A program made the translations under genes and the position numbers. From positions 62,001 through 126,000 of the forward strand of contig JAIOKI010000024.1 of NCBI GenBank assembly GCA_028335825.1: DNA of 64,000 nucleotides, read 5' to 3'. Below the pieces are notes generated by a model, which saw nothing but the letters and a program-made list of their open reading frames with translations, had not been told where the DNA came from and ran no database searches. The first letter of the stretch is position 1. Every line of letters begins with the position of its first letter. Positions 27,885 to 38,277 of the stretch are shown piece by piece. This DNA comes from Nosema muscidifuracis (Eukaryota; Microsporidia; Nosematidae).

Positions 27885-29407
27885 AATTTATAGTAGATTT
27901 TTATGAATATGAGAAAAATTTGTAGTAGAAATTTGTTAGTATGCGAAAAATTTGTAGTAGAGATTTGTTAATATGAGAAGAACTCAAAGTAGAAATTTAT
28001 GAGTATAGATTAAAATTTATTATAGAACTTTAAGAGTAAGAAAAATTCAAATTTAATAAATGATTTTTATGTTTGTTTTTTATTAAAGATTTATAGAAAA
28101 AAAATCAAACAGTTAGTTTACAAACAAACAAAATTATACTTAATTAATTATTTTAAATTAAATAAAACAGATTTTTTATATAATAATTTATTCATAATCA
28201 AATCAAAATAAAGCATTACTATTTGAAAAAAGCACGTCATTTCATATTTATTTTAATTAATTTATTGGTCACAATTAAATTATATATTATCATACATAAG
28301 AAATATTCTTTATAAAGTATTTATTATCATAAATAAGAAATATTCATATTAATAATATCATACATAAGAAATTTTCTTTATAAATTATATATTATTATAC
28401 ATAATAAATATTTATATTAATAATATCTTACATAAGCTCTTAATCCATTTGAAACTTCTTAAATAATAATCAATGTTAAATACTAGCATACTATTATAAA
28501 ATAATTGTAGTGAAATAAATAGATGAGGATTTTAAAATTTCAAAAATCTCAATTTAATTAAAAGTTTGACACCTGACAATATTTTTTATTATATGACTAA
28601 TTTATCATTAATATTGTGATGTTATGTTTTATTCATCATTAATATTGTGATAATATGTTTTATTTATCATTAATATTGTGATGTTATGTTTTATTTATGA
28701 TATCAAAATAGAATTTTATTGATCATTAAAATTTAGTGAAGAAAATAAGTTTTCATTTTGAGGATTACTAAAATTTTAAAAAGTTGAAAACATTCATTAG
28801 TTTGTTAATATAGATATTTTTAATCCAATCTAATTAACAAATGTTAAATTAATAGAATTTTATTTTAAATACAGAACTTTATTTTTATTGTTATTTTTTT
28901 CCTGCAATTTTTAATGTCAAAATAAAAAAATATTTTTTTAAAAATTTTATTGATCTTTAAGATTGAATTTAATGATATGTTTTTTATATAAAGTTATAAA
29001 CCCATTGCAAACATCTTAAAATCTAATTTTAACATAAATTGCTAAAATTTTTTATTATAATTTACCTTAAATTAATAGAAAATATCAACGTATTTCTTAT
29101 CAAAATTAGTCAATATAAATTATTTTATTTAATTTTAATCTTAATCAATAAAAATATCAATGTATTTCATATCAAAATTAGTCGATATAAATATCTTTGT
29201 CTCAATTCTAATTATTTAAAAAATTATTTCGTATTAATTCTAATTATTTAAAAAATTATTTTCGTATATCATTTTAATATAAGTATTTACTAAAATATCT
29301 TCATATTAATTCTAATTATATTCGATTAAAATGAAAGTGTTTTGTTTATAAATTACATATTAATGACATTATTATTTTTAGTATCTAAATAAAGTTTTAT
29401 TACCCTT
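27885..29407. other. 1.5-kb gene-free spacer with several repeat arrays
   Basis: Arrays at 27893-28030 ('tagtagaaatttgttagtat'), 28285-28440 ('acataagaaatattctttat') and 28605-28700 ('catcattaatattgtgatgt' plus 'tatgttttattta', three copies). A 70-codon stretch at 29039 begins with TTG, is low in complexity and is itself a repeat, so I do not call it a gene. Confidence 0.7.
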
Positions 29408-30916
29408 ATGATATCGTTAATATACATAATAAATATTTTATCTATAGGAGATGAAGTTATTAATCAAAGAATACGATGTTCTTATACATCTAATAGCTTA
29501 AATTACGTTAATACATCGAGGATTCCACAACATCATGATTCATCAGAAAAAACTAATAATTATTCTGGAGATACTGTAGACTTATTTGGACTAAACCAAA
29601 CTAGTAAATTAATTCTTGGATCAGAAGATTTTGATAGAGAATTTACTAATTCAACAGATTTGAGTGAACAAGATTTTAAAAGAATCTATTCTAGTTTAAG
29701 ATACATTAATAGGAATATGGAAAATGATGAAAGAGATATTACTATTAGTCAAAATTCTGTATTTAGTAGAAAACCAAGTTCTTGTAGAATAGTAGGGTAC
29801 ACAGAAAAAGATACTAAAAATATTGTGTCATTGGATAATGACATTAATAATAGTGATGATTCATCATTAAATCTATCGAGAATGTCTATTCTATTAAAAT
29901 ATGCATCTAATGGTGATTTTTCTACTGATAATATAAAAAAAAATTTTAATTCTGAAGATTTTTCAGTTACTAAAGAATCTAAACTTAATAATAAAATAGC
30001 GAATGCTAGAGATTCAAAATTAATCAGGAACTTTTCTATTTTGAAAAAATCGGAATCAATGGAAGAACCATTAAATACTGTTGATTTAGAAGGTGTTGAA
30101 AATTCTAATTTAAAATATAATATAAAAAGAAGAGGTATGTACAAAAGTCAAAGTTTTAAATGTAATTCAGGTATATTTGATGATTCAGTGTCTATAGCTG
30201 AATCTTATAAGTCATCTTTGACAGAAGGATCGTATTCAATAGAAAGTTCTTCATATGACGATAATTTTAGTGAACCATCAGAAAGAAGTATAAGAAGATT
30301 GTCTTCTTCAGGAAGTTATTGGAAAGATTCATCATTTGATGGAAGTTTATGTAATATAAGAAATAATAGAAAATTGTCTTTGTCATCATTTAATGGCAAA
30401 AATTCTTTGACTAACCTACCTGTTGAAAAAAGAACAGATATAAATGGTTTAAACTTAGACATTACTATAGTAGAGAAAAATTTTGGTTGTTTAAGAACTG
30501 ATATAAAATTAAATATTAGAGATGTTTACAATACAATCGACGAAATACTAAGAACTCTTTTAAATGACGAGAATCAATTAAAGAATTTTGTTAAATTAGT
30601 GAAAATTTATATAAAGAAGACAAGAAAATCGAATTTAAGAACAAAAATAAAATATTTGTTTAATATCGATAAAAAAGAGATAAAGAGATATTTGAAAGAG
30701 CTTTTAGAAAATACTGATCCCATAGATAAACTTATACAAAGTGAAAAAGTTTTTCTGTACCATAATAATGATTATATCAAGATAATGAGTATTCTTAAAA
30801 ATTCAGCAAGTGAAAAATCTAAGGAAGTTGTTATAAATGAAGGTAAATATTTAATTTCATTACATTATTTGATGATGCATACTTTGTTGAATTATGTAAA
30901 CAAAAAAATAAATTAA
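29408..30916 (+). CDS. Large secreted protein, paralogue 1 of the 'KLVK' family
   Basis: A 502-residue product with a short signal peptide (MISLIYIINILSIGD). Residues 16-345 are Ser/Asn/Asp-rich and disordered, with many SS, DS and SF steps. The C-terminal domain (about 346-502) is conserved with the next gene: 'IRDVYNTIDEILRTLLN' against 'YKDICNAVDEIFRNIN', 'LKNFVKLVKIYIKK' against 'LNNLIKLIKKYRKK', 'IKRYLKELLE' against 'INDYLQELND', 'NEGKYLISL' against 'NEKKYKCSL', and 'YVNKKI' against 'YVNEKM'. It matches no family I know. CCC lies two bases before the ATG. The pattern of a fast-changing secreted N-terminus and a conserved C-terminal domain fits a host-interaction protein. Confidence 0.82.
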   Translation: MISLIYIINILSIGDEVINQRIRCSYTSNSLNYVNTSRIPQHHDSSEKTNNYSGDTVDLFGLNQTSKLILGSEDFDREFTNSTDLSEQDFKRIYSSLRYINRNMENDERDITISQNSVFSRKPSSCRIVGYTEKDTKNIVSLDNDINNSDDSSLNLSRMSILLKYASNGDFSTDNIKKNFNSEDFSVTKESKLNNKIANARDSKLIRNFSILKKSESMEEPLNTVDLEGVENSNLKYNIKRRGMYKSQSFKCNSGIFDDSVSIAESYKSSLTEGSYSIESSSYDDNFSEPSERSIRRLSSSGSYWKDSSFDGSLCNIRNNRKLSLSSFNGKNSLTNLPVEKRTDINGLNLDITIVEKNFGCLRTDIKLNIRDVYNTIDEILRTLLNDENQLKNFVKLVKIYIKKTRKSNLRTKIKYLFNIDKKEIKRYLKELLENTDPIDKLIQSEKVFLYHNNDYIKIMSILKNSASEKSKEVVINEGKYLISLHYLMMHTLLNYVNKKIN

Positions 30917-31449
30917 TTTTATGTAAAAATTTTTATTTATTTTAATTTAATCAGAAAAATAAATTAAAACAAAATAATTGATCGGAATTACTTTCTAATT
31001 TAAATATTGTATGTTATATTCTATAAATATAATAATATAGATTAAAAATATAAGTAAACAAATTTAAAATTTTTTATTTTTATGTAATTCATAATGATTT
31101 AAGATTTCAATTTAATTTATAATTCAAAATTTTATGCTATAAACAGATATTTAATTTAATTTAAAATATTTATTTTATGAAGATTTCAATTTATTTAAAA
31201 TATTTATGTTATGAAGATTTCAATTTAATTTAAAATATTTATGTTATGAAGATTTCAATTTAATTTAAAATATTTATTTTATAAACAGATATTTAATATA
31301 ATTTTTATTTATGTTTTTAGAATATATTAATTTCAGAAATAAAAAATTACAAATTTTCGATTTAAAACTTCCCAATTGAAATGTAAAAATTTTTAATTTC
31401 TTAAATTAAAAATTTTACTTAATAAAAATGAAATAATAAGAACCCTTTA
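30917..31449. repeat. Spacer with a 38-bp tandem repeat
   Basis: Between the two paralogues. From 31100 to 31290 three to four copies of 'gaagatttcaatttaattta' plus 'aaatatttatgttat' lie in tandem. The flanks are AT-rich without a gene. Confidence 0.75.
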
Positions 31450-32805
31450 ATGATATTATTGTTAATTTTAAATCTAATATGGTGTACTAAAGAAGACAAT
31501 AAGGAATATATTATTCCTATAAACATCGAACCACATAAAAGTGATCATGATCAAAGTCAGTTTAATACGCATACTAAACCTCAACAAGAATTTGATAACA
31601 TTGATGATAATGAAAAAGCTTCTGGTCTTTATGATATTTTAAATAAAAAATATTTTAAAAGCAGTGAGGATATTGAATCGTCTACAGAAAAAGAAACAGA
31701 GACTATTGAATCTGCTGATGATGATGAGAATAAAGATAAGAAATTTAGAAGATATTCTTTAAGAAAAGAATCCTTCAAGAATAATGTTATTAAAACTACT
31801 AAATATTCAAATCCTATACCTCAATTAAAAACAGAGTACGTAGTTATCAATAAAGAAGTTCCACAGACATCTTCTAAATATAAAGATGAAGAATTTAAGA
31901 AGTCTCAAGAAAAAATCATTGATAATTTGAATGAAGTTATAGAAAAATTGAGTAATCTTTACAGTGAACATAGTAACAACTTTCAGAGAAGTAAAAGTCT
32001 TAATTATGCATCTAAAACATCTGATGAATATAAAAGAACATATGACACAATTTCTTTACCATGTAATGATAGGGACCCAATATACGCTGAAATAGAAGAA
32101 AAAACACCGGTAACAAACACTCAAGAAACGATTTATAAAACTGACATTTATCATTATGATTTGTTACCTCCCGTAAACCCTATAAAAAAATCATTTAAAG
32201 AAGATTCTGAAGAGTCCCAATCGTCAGAAACTTTGGTAACTTTAAGAGATAAAAATAAAAGCGAAATCAGCATATCCTTTACATTTAAACCTAACACTAA
32301 TAGATGTAAAAAAAGCGGAATATCTTCTATAATAGAAATAACCATACATCTTAAAAATAAAAGGGAAAATTATATTAAGAAAAGTGTTTTTGTTTCATAT
32401 AAAGATATTTGCAATGCCGTAGACGAGATATTTAGAAATATCAACACTGAAAAATCTCATTTGAATAATTTGATTAAACTTATTAAAAAGTATAGAAAGA
32501 AGAATCGCCGATTTAATTTCAAATCTTTTAAAAGAAGCTTTTTTAAAAAAAATAGAGGGCTTATAAATGACTATCTACAAGAATTGAATGATTCAGAGGA
32601 TATTATCTCGAGCTTATTCCCTAAAGGTCTTGTAGTTATATATTATAGTAAAGATTATGTTGAACTTATGGCTAAATTCAAGTCATTCGCTTGTAATGAA
32701 TCTAAAGCTTATATTTTGAACGAAAAAAAATACAAATGTTCTTTGCAGTCCGTTATATTACATGCTATATTCGTGTATGTAAACGAAAAAATGGATTCAA
32801 AATAA
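31450..32805 (+). CDS. Large secreted protein, paralogue 2 of the 'KLVK' family
   Basis: A 451-residue product with a short signal peptide (MILLLILNLIWCTK), a charged disordered middle (15-270, rich in Glu, Lys, Ser and Thr, with a 'YSEHSNNFQRSKSLNYASK' segment) and a C-terminal domain (about 273-451) that pairs residue for residue with the gene at 29.4 kb around 'DICNAVDEIF', 'LIKLIKKYRKK', 'KSFACNESKAYILNEKKY' and 'YVNEKM'. It has five cysteines in the C-terminal domain that the paralogue lacks. 'ACCCTTTA' precedes the ATG. Adjacent, same-strand and related: a tandem duplication that has diverged strongly. Confidence 0.82.
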   Translation: MILLLILNLIWCTKEDNKEYIIPINIEPHKSDHDQSQFNTHTKPQQEFDNIDDNEKASGLYDILNKKYFKSSEDIESSTEKETETIESADDDENKDKKFRRYSLRKESFKNNVIKTTKYSNPIPQLKTEYVVINKEVPQTSSKYKDEEFKKSQEKIIDNLNEVIEKLSNLYSEHSNNFQRSKSLNYASKTSDEYKRTYDTISLPCNDRDPIYAEIEEKTPVTNTQETIYKTDIYHYDLLPPVNPIKKSFKEDSEESQSSETLVTLRDKNKSEISISFTFKPNTNRCKKSGISSIIEITIHLKNKRENYIKKSVFVSYKDICNAVDEIFRNINTEKSHLNNLIKLIKKYRKKNRRFNFKSFKRSFFKKNRGLINDYLQELNDSEDIISSLFPKGLVVIYYSKDYVELMAKFKSFACNESKAYILNEKKYKCSLQSVILHAIFVYVNEKMDSK

Positions 32806-34474
32806 AATGTTTGATTTAAAAAATAGTTTAACGGTATAAATATTTACTAAAGTGAGGAGATTTAGAAATGTTATTTTCTAATAACTTTCTTAATATATTT
32901 ATTTTTAAGGGTATTTTTAATATTTGGCTTATTTATATCATTTTGATCAAATCAATCTAGTGATTGGTACATAATTGTGACAGATTAATATACATTCATA
33001 GATGATAACAAATAAAATGCATACATAGTAAAAAAACTGAAAAATGGTATAATTTTAGAAAAATATTGTATATATTAATTAAGTACCAGGGGAACCTTCC
33101 AATTTTTTGTACTTAATAATTAATTAATAAATAGATTTTGTCACTGAACAATTTGATAAACCTTAAAGAATGATAACATTATTAAAGCAAGCTATTATGT
33201 ATAATTAGAATACCAAAATTTAATTATTGAAGTATTATATATTTTGATGCATATAAAGTATGAAAAAAATCATTAGTAACTAAATAATAACGTAAATACA
33301 ACGGAGACCCATGTAAAAAACGAATAATTAGTTGTTGCATGGCTTTATTTCACCATACAAAGAATATCATGAAGTTACATGTCAAAGGATTTGAAGCACA
33401 CGTAAAAAGTGACGTTTTTTCTTAGAAATACACCGTCATCTCTAATAAGAAATGATATATAAGATTTTCTTTAAGAGGAGAGTAAGAAAACATTTAAGAA
33501 TTACATTTTTGAAATTATAAAAGGCCAAAACAAAGCCTTAAGATAAAAGATTTGTACTAAAAAAGACAATAGATAATTTCAATTAACTAAACATACTTAA
33601 AAAAATGAGAAACACTAAGATTTACATAAGTGCTGAAATAATTCGAATATACACAATTTATGTGATAACAAAAATGATATTATCCTTTCATTTTTAAAAT
33701 TCGCGCTTTAAATGTATTAATCTTGGAAATATAATCAAATCATATCAGCTAACAGTACATTTTTAATTAATAAAGTATTTAATTAAGATATATATACTTT
33801 ATGTTGGCTTGCAAAGACATGTAATGGAAATTGCATGTTATTTTTTCTCCTGATTTTGGCTTGGGTGTTATATTAATTCTTATACTACATCAATATGTAA
33901 TATTACATTTGAAGTTATTTATTAAAATAAACAAGATGAATTTGCATTTATCAATATAAAAAAATAAACCTGATTAAGATGTTAATGAAGTCATGTTTAT
34001 TAATTAAAAAAATATTATAATTCCCATAATTTAGATTTAATGTTAATTAAAATCAATATTTCATATTGTTTTCTTTAAAAATGGTATTTTAATTTGAACT
34101 AGTAATTGTATAAATTAATATCCATACTTTTAGATAATCCGTTAATTGTCAAATCAATGCAAAAAATATATTTTCAATTAATAATATTTACGATTGACAA
34201 TAAAAAATTATTTTCTTTTTTAAAGCTACAGTCACAAAATTACTAAACAAACTTTTTGATAAATTTATTCATATATTTTTTTATAACGGTTCTTCTATTT
34301 TAATTGAAAATCTCTTGCCTATCAAAACATCCATACAATATCTTATAATATTTCTTTATGCTTAAGTTCTTATAATTTAAAATATGTAATATATTTTATT
34401 TGTTGAATGCATCCCTAAATTCCCGCGCTTTTTGTTATTTTTGATCCATTCGTCTAATTTTTTACCCTTCTATA
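32806..34474. other. 1.67-kb gene-free region of less repetitive composition
   Basis: Unlike the other large spacers it is not built from tandem repeats, and its base composition is closer to that of coding DNA. It has no open frame of note. It contains a perfect 9-bp inverted repeat, ATTAAGTAC at 33078-33086 and GTACTTAAT at 33109-33117, around a 22-base G/C-containing loop, and a second small one (AAGGC/GCCTT near 33521-33540). It may hold an unrecognised structured RNA or decayed coding sequence; I cannot decide. Confidence 0.5.
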
Positions 34475-35722
34475 ATGAAGAAAACCTATAAACCTCATTC
34501 GAAACAAAATAAGCAAGTAAATTCGTACAGAAAGAAAACTATCGACCCTGGTGTAGATCTCAATATAAAAAAAGACGATGATAACATGGAAAATATTGAC
34601 GATTATTGGAATATGGCAGAATACGTAATGGACGATGATAAGACATCGAATGAAATAAAAAACATTCCAAAAGAAGCAGAAAATCTTGTAAAAAAGAAGA
34701 CTGAAAAAAAACAGCAATCACCTAAAAAAGATAAAAATCAAATTAAACAAGAAAAAAATCAATCACCTAAAAAAGACAAAAATCAATATTTTAAAAAATC
34801 CGAAGATCAGTCTTCTCAACAAAATGATAACAAGAAATATTTTTTGGAGAATTTGGAATCAAGTGTTATTAACGAAGTCATGGAGATTTCTACTGATGGT
34901 AGTAAACTTACAGGTGATTATAAGGAGACCTTAAAAAAGAAAAAATCAGAAACGCCAAAAAAGTCAAACAAACAAAATAATGAAGAAACGTCAGGAGAAG
35001 ACACACTTTTTGACATTGAAAACATAAGAGAAAGTTTGTCACATAACGTTTTAAAAAAGACGTCAACACCATCTAACACATCAGGACTAGAAGTTAATGA
35101 CGAAGTTGGATCAATAAATGAAATATCAAATTCAATAACAAACAAAAGTGATATGACCCCGAAAAAAGAAATGAAAAAAAGTACGAAAAATAAAAAGAAT
35201 TCGAAAGAAGAACCAAAAGAAAATACTGATAAATTAAAAAAAGTTAAGGGTAAAAATAAAACTAAAACAATTAAAAAAGATTCTACTGAGAGTATTGTAA
35301 CTAAGGCTAGTAAGACAAAACTACTAGAAACAAAAAAGAAAAACAAAAAAAGAAGAAGTTCTGTTAATGTTGTGTATGATTATAAAGGAGAGACATTAAT
35401 TGGAAAGAATAATAAGATATATGGAATGACAAAAATATCTTCTTTATTTCAAGGTAAAAGTAAGTTAGAGCCTCTAATCACAAAAAACTCTTTAGAGTCA
35501 GGAATTCTATTTTTAAAACCTGGTGCTTCTATTATTGATGAAACAGCTGATGTAAGTTTTACGATATTTTGTCTTAAAGGATCAATCGAGATTACAATTA
35601 ACGATGAAAAATTTAGGGTTGGAAGAGAAAGTTGTTTATATATTGAGGAAGGTAGTTCATATGATATAATTGATAAAAGTAGAGATGGAAGCTCTATATT
35701 TGTTACATTTAAAGCAAAGTAA
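34475..35722 (+). CDS. MIF2: CENP-C/Mif2 inner kinetochore protein
   Basis: A 415-residue protein. The C-terminal domain (about 300-415) is the Mif2/CENP-C cupin dimerisation fold: 'GILFLKPGASI', 'FTIFCLKGSIEITINDEKF' and 'CLYIEEGSSYDI' are the expected beta strands. The N-terminus has the Mif2 signature 'YRKKTIDPGVDLNIKKDDDN' followed by 'MENIDDYW' (family 'SRKTG....KRDE.GMENIDDFF'). The centre is Lys/Ser-rich and disordered ('KKKRRSSVNVVYDY' just before the cupin). I do not see a clear CENP-C motif (normally R..R....P...W). CENP-C connects the centromeric nucleosome to the Mis12 complex. CCC lies six bases before the ATG. Confidence 0.88.
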   Translation: MKKTYKPHSKQNKQVNSYRKKTIDPGVDLNIKKDDDNMENIDDYWNMAEYVMDDDKTSNEIKNIPKEAENLVKKKTEKKQQSPKKDKNQIKQEKNQSPKKDKNQYFKKSEDQSSQQNDNKKYFLENLESSVINEVMEISTDGSKLTGDYKETLKKKKSETPKKSNKQNNEETSGEDTLFDIENIRESLSHNVLKKTSTPSNTSGLEVNDEVGSINEISNSITNKSDMTPKKEMKKSTKNKKNSKEEPKENTDKLKKVKGKNKTKTIKKDSTESIVTKASKTKLLETKKKNKKRRSSVNVVYDYKGETLIGKNNKIYGMTKISSLFQGKSKLEPLITKNSLESGILFLKPGASIIDETADVSFTIFCLKGSIEITINDEKFRVGRESCLYIEEGSSYDIIDKSRDGSSIFVTFKAK

Positions 35723-35817
35723 CTTTTTTACATTAAAATATTTCTTATTGCTGTAATTTGATATTTTAAATATTTTGTGATTGTATTTTTAATTTAAAAA
35801 AGCCAATTTTATGTTTA

Positions 35818-36025
35818 AATAACTCTACTTATTTTGAGATGAAAAAATCATTTTTTAATAACTTTACTTATTTTTAAATGAGATCACTTCTTAATAACTC
35901 TACTTATTTTGAAATGAAAAAACTTTTTAATAACTTTACTTTTTATTCTAAAAAAAACTTTCCTTCTTAATGACTCTACTTTATTTTTAAGATGAAATCA
36001 CTTTTTAATGAATCTACCTTTTCTA
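35818..36025. repeat. Tandem repeat of about 45 bp
   Basis: About five copies of a unit reading roughly 'ttaataactctacttatttt' plus 'gagatgaaaaaatca' directly 3' of the CENP-C gene. Confidence 0.75.
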
Positions 36026-36278
36026 ATACACTAGTACAATTTATTACTTAAAATATATTTATGATAACTACATAAAAAGATTTATTTTTAGAGAGAATTT
36101 ATCTTGATTGTAAAAAAACTTAAGAAATACACAATCAATTTGATAAAACATTTCTATCTAAATTATCATTAAATTTAACTGATAATATAATTAATTGTAT
36201 GCAATAAATATTATTTTATAATTCCTTCCACTAAAATCAATTTTTATAAATTTAAAAAAAAAATATTTTTTTTAAGCC

Positions 36279-36443
36279 ATGGATGGAGAAGACGAATTAA
36301 AACAACAAGAAATGAATTTACATAATCTTAGTGAGAAATATGAAAAGGGAATACAGAACTTAAAACAATCTTTAGAAAAGTTAAGGGAAAGTGTAGACAG
36401 GCTTTCATCATTTACAGATGATATGAAGAACGAAAATATGTGA
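36279..36443 (+). CDS. Tiny coiled-coil protein, 54 aa
   Basis: A 54-codon frame beginning MDGEDELKQQEMNLHN. Nearly the whole product is one helix with heptad spacing of hydrophobics ('LSEKYEKGIQNLKQSLEKLR', 'ESVDRLSSFTDDM'). Its composition is clearly richer than the flanking A/T spacer. 'GCC' adjoins the ATG. The size and shape resemble small DASH/Dam1 or other kinetochore coiled-coil subunits, but no signature is decisive. It lies 67 bp before a second such frame. Confidence 0.6.
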   Translation: MDGEDELKQQEMNLHNLSEKYEKGIQNLKQSLEKLRESVDRLSSFTDDMKNENM

Positions 36444-36511
36444 GAATTATTAAATGTTTAAATTTTTATTTATGCAAAAAAGCTTAAAAGAAGCATTTTT
36501 TTTCTATTTTT

Positions 36512-36646
36512 ATGGAACCAAATATTTCACTTGACGAGATCAAAAAAGAATTTGATGACAAATTATCTAAATTAAAAGAAAGTCTTAATAAAATACATGA
36601 CATTATAAATACTATTAAAAATAAGACAGATGAATGGGGTAATTAA
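36512..36646 (+). CDS. Tiny coiled-coil protein, 44 aa
   Basis: A 44-codon frame, MEPNISLDEIKKEFDD onward, with regular hydrophobic spacing (LSKLKESLNKIHDIINTIK) and the ending TDEWGN. Like its upstream neighbour it would form a single helix. There is no CCC before the ATG. Tandem arrangement of two unrelated-looking but same-shaped small helical proteins suggests partners in one complex; that is inference. Could be a chance frame, although the composition argues against it. Confidence 0.5.
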   Translation: MEPNISLDEIKKEFDDKLSKLKESLNKIHDIINTIKNKTDEWGN

Positions 36647-36715
36647 AAATAAAAGTAGATTATTTTTTTGTTTACAAACAAATCAGAATAATAAAAAATA
36701 CCTTTCAATATATCC

Positions 36716-37525
36716 ATGATAATAACAGACTACATTTGTTCAGAAATAGATTTTCCAGTTTGTAAATATATAAGCGAGAATGTTTGCAAATGTTCTAGTA
36801 GATTTGAATATTTAGGAAATTTCAAAATATATTCACCTGCTTTTCTTGGATTAATTCTTTCTAATATGGGATTAACTTATAGAATGGTAAGTCATGTAAA
36901 AGTTTTATGTTCTAGTATAGGTAGATCAGAAATGAAATTCTTTTATTACATGTATGCATTATCAAATCTATTACAAATATTTCTTATATCTTTTAAAGAT
37001 AAAATAGAAACAGTTTATTTTCTTCTTACTGTAATACACTTAGTTATTAATAATATGTGCTTTATTTCCTTATTTGTTGGATCTTATACACAAGATATGT
37101 TTATAGGTAAATGGGGTATAAAAAGTACTACCATTTTATATATGTCTACTGCTACTTATGGATTTATAAGTACTATAGTTATATTCTTTGGTCTTTTATT
37201 TAGAGAACCCATTTCAATATTTGTATGTTGCTTTATTATGAATTTTATTATTGGATATGGATATTTTATTATTCAATTTAAGAAATTAAATAAGAAGAAA
37301 GGAGAAATTTGGGCTTATGGAACAATTTTAATTTCTTTTATATTTTTTTTACTTAGTGCATCTTGTTTATTCGTAGGATCTAGAATTATTGCTATACTTA
37401 CAGATAAATATTTGGATAATTTATTCTTTCATAATTTATTCTTATTTTGCTCTGTTGTTATGATACATAAATTCTGGTTATCTGTATGTGATTATGAAGT
37501 AGAATGTTTATTATTAGAAGTTTAA
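36716..37525 (+). CDS. CHS7: Chs7-like chitin synthase export chaperone
   Basis: A 269-residue protein with about seven membrane segments. Chs7 signatures are present: an N-terminal lumenal Cys-rich part ('DYICSEIDFPVCKYI', where the family has 'AICSKT.LPLCSVI'), 'IGRSEMKFFYYMY' at 68-80 (family 'IGR.E...FF') and the C-terminal 'YLDNLFFHNLF' with 'VVMIHKFWLSV' (family 'YLDG.FF....' and 'MV.KFWD'). In yeast Chs7 lets chitin synthase III leave the ER. With the UAP1 gene in this window it supplies the chitin layer of the spore wall. Family length is about 300-330. Confidence 0.85.
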   Translation: MIITDYICSEIDFPVCKYISENVCKCSSRFEYLGNFKIYSPAFLGLILSNMGLTYRMVSHVKVLCSSIGRSEMKFFYYMYALSNLLQIFLISFKDKIETVYFLLTVIHLVINNMCFISLFVGSYTQDMFIGKWGIKSTTILYMSTATYGFISTIVIFFGLLFREPISIFVCCFIMNFIIGYGYFIIQFKKLNKKKGEIWAYGTILISFIFFLLSASCLFVGSRIIAILTDKYLDNLFFHNLFLFCSVVMIHKFWLSVCDYEVECLLLEV

Positions 37526-37752
37526 TTAAACTTATTTTATAAAAAATATGTAGTAGTCATTTAATTATCTTTATTATGATAGAAAATATTATAATATTTT
37601 ATAAATTTGTCAAATAATAATTTTTAATTAACTCCTTTAGAAATGATTATTTTTTAATAATTTATTAGATAAATATTATTATAAAGCTATTATTTAATTA
37701 ACTCCTTTCGAAATGAATATTTTTTTAAATCATCAACTATTTTACCCATAAA

Positions 37753-38046
37753 ATGGCTAAAAAGTTAATTCCTGCTTCAGATCTATGCAGAATAAAAATA
37801 AAAGAAAAGTTAGAGAAGGTACATAAACCAAGAAGAAAATACAGAAAAGTGAAAAATAATATTAATATACCAAAAGTTATATCAAATTATAAAAATCCTA
37901 ATAGTGAAATAGTTCCACTTGAAATTAGGAATAAGAATATTAAACAAGAAACAAATATTATCAATTATAAGAAGTTTATAGATTTTAATAAGTGTTTAGA
38001 TCAAATTGAAGAATATTGTAAAAAAGAATATAAACAACTTCAATAG
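37753..38046 (+). CDS. Small basic protein, 97 aa, unknown
   Basis: A 97-residue very basic protein that I do not recognise: 'KLEKVHKPRRKYRKVKNN' near the N-terminus and a helix 'FIDFNKCLDQIEEYCKKEY' at the end. The 'ACCCATAAAATG' start context supports expression. The basic patch could bind nucleic acid. No membrane segment or signal peptide is seen. Confidence 0.75.
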   Translation: MAKKLIPASDLCRIKIKEKLEKVHKPRRKYRKVKNNINIPKVISNYKNPNSEIVPLEIRNKNIKQETNIINYKKFIDFNKCLDQIEEYCKKEYKQLQ

Positions 38047-38277
38047 ATATTTTTAATATAGTTAGATTTTTATAAAAGAAGTGTGTAGATTCATATAAGA
38101 AGTATATATAATAATTTAAGAAGATGTGTGTAATGCTTTGTAGAAAATAATTGTATAATTCAATATAAGAAGATTTGTAGACTAAAATAGAAACGTATAG
38201 AATAATATAGAAATGTATAGAATAATTTAAGAAATGTGTAAATCTTTACAAAAAATATGTGGATCTCTTTAAATAAT

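Noticed and set aside
29039-29251. 70-codon open frame
   Set aside because: It begins with TTG, is Ile/Leu/Tyr/Asn low-complexity, and is itself an internal repeat of AT-rich spacer. No start context.
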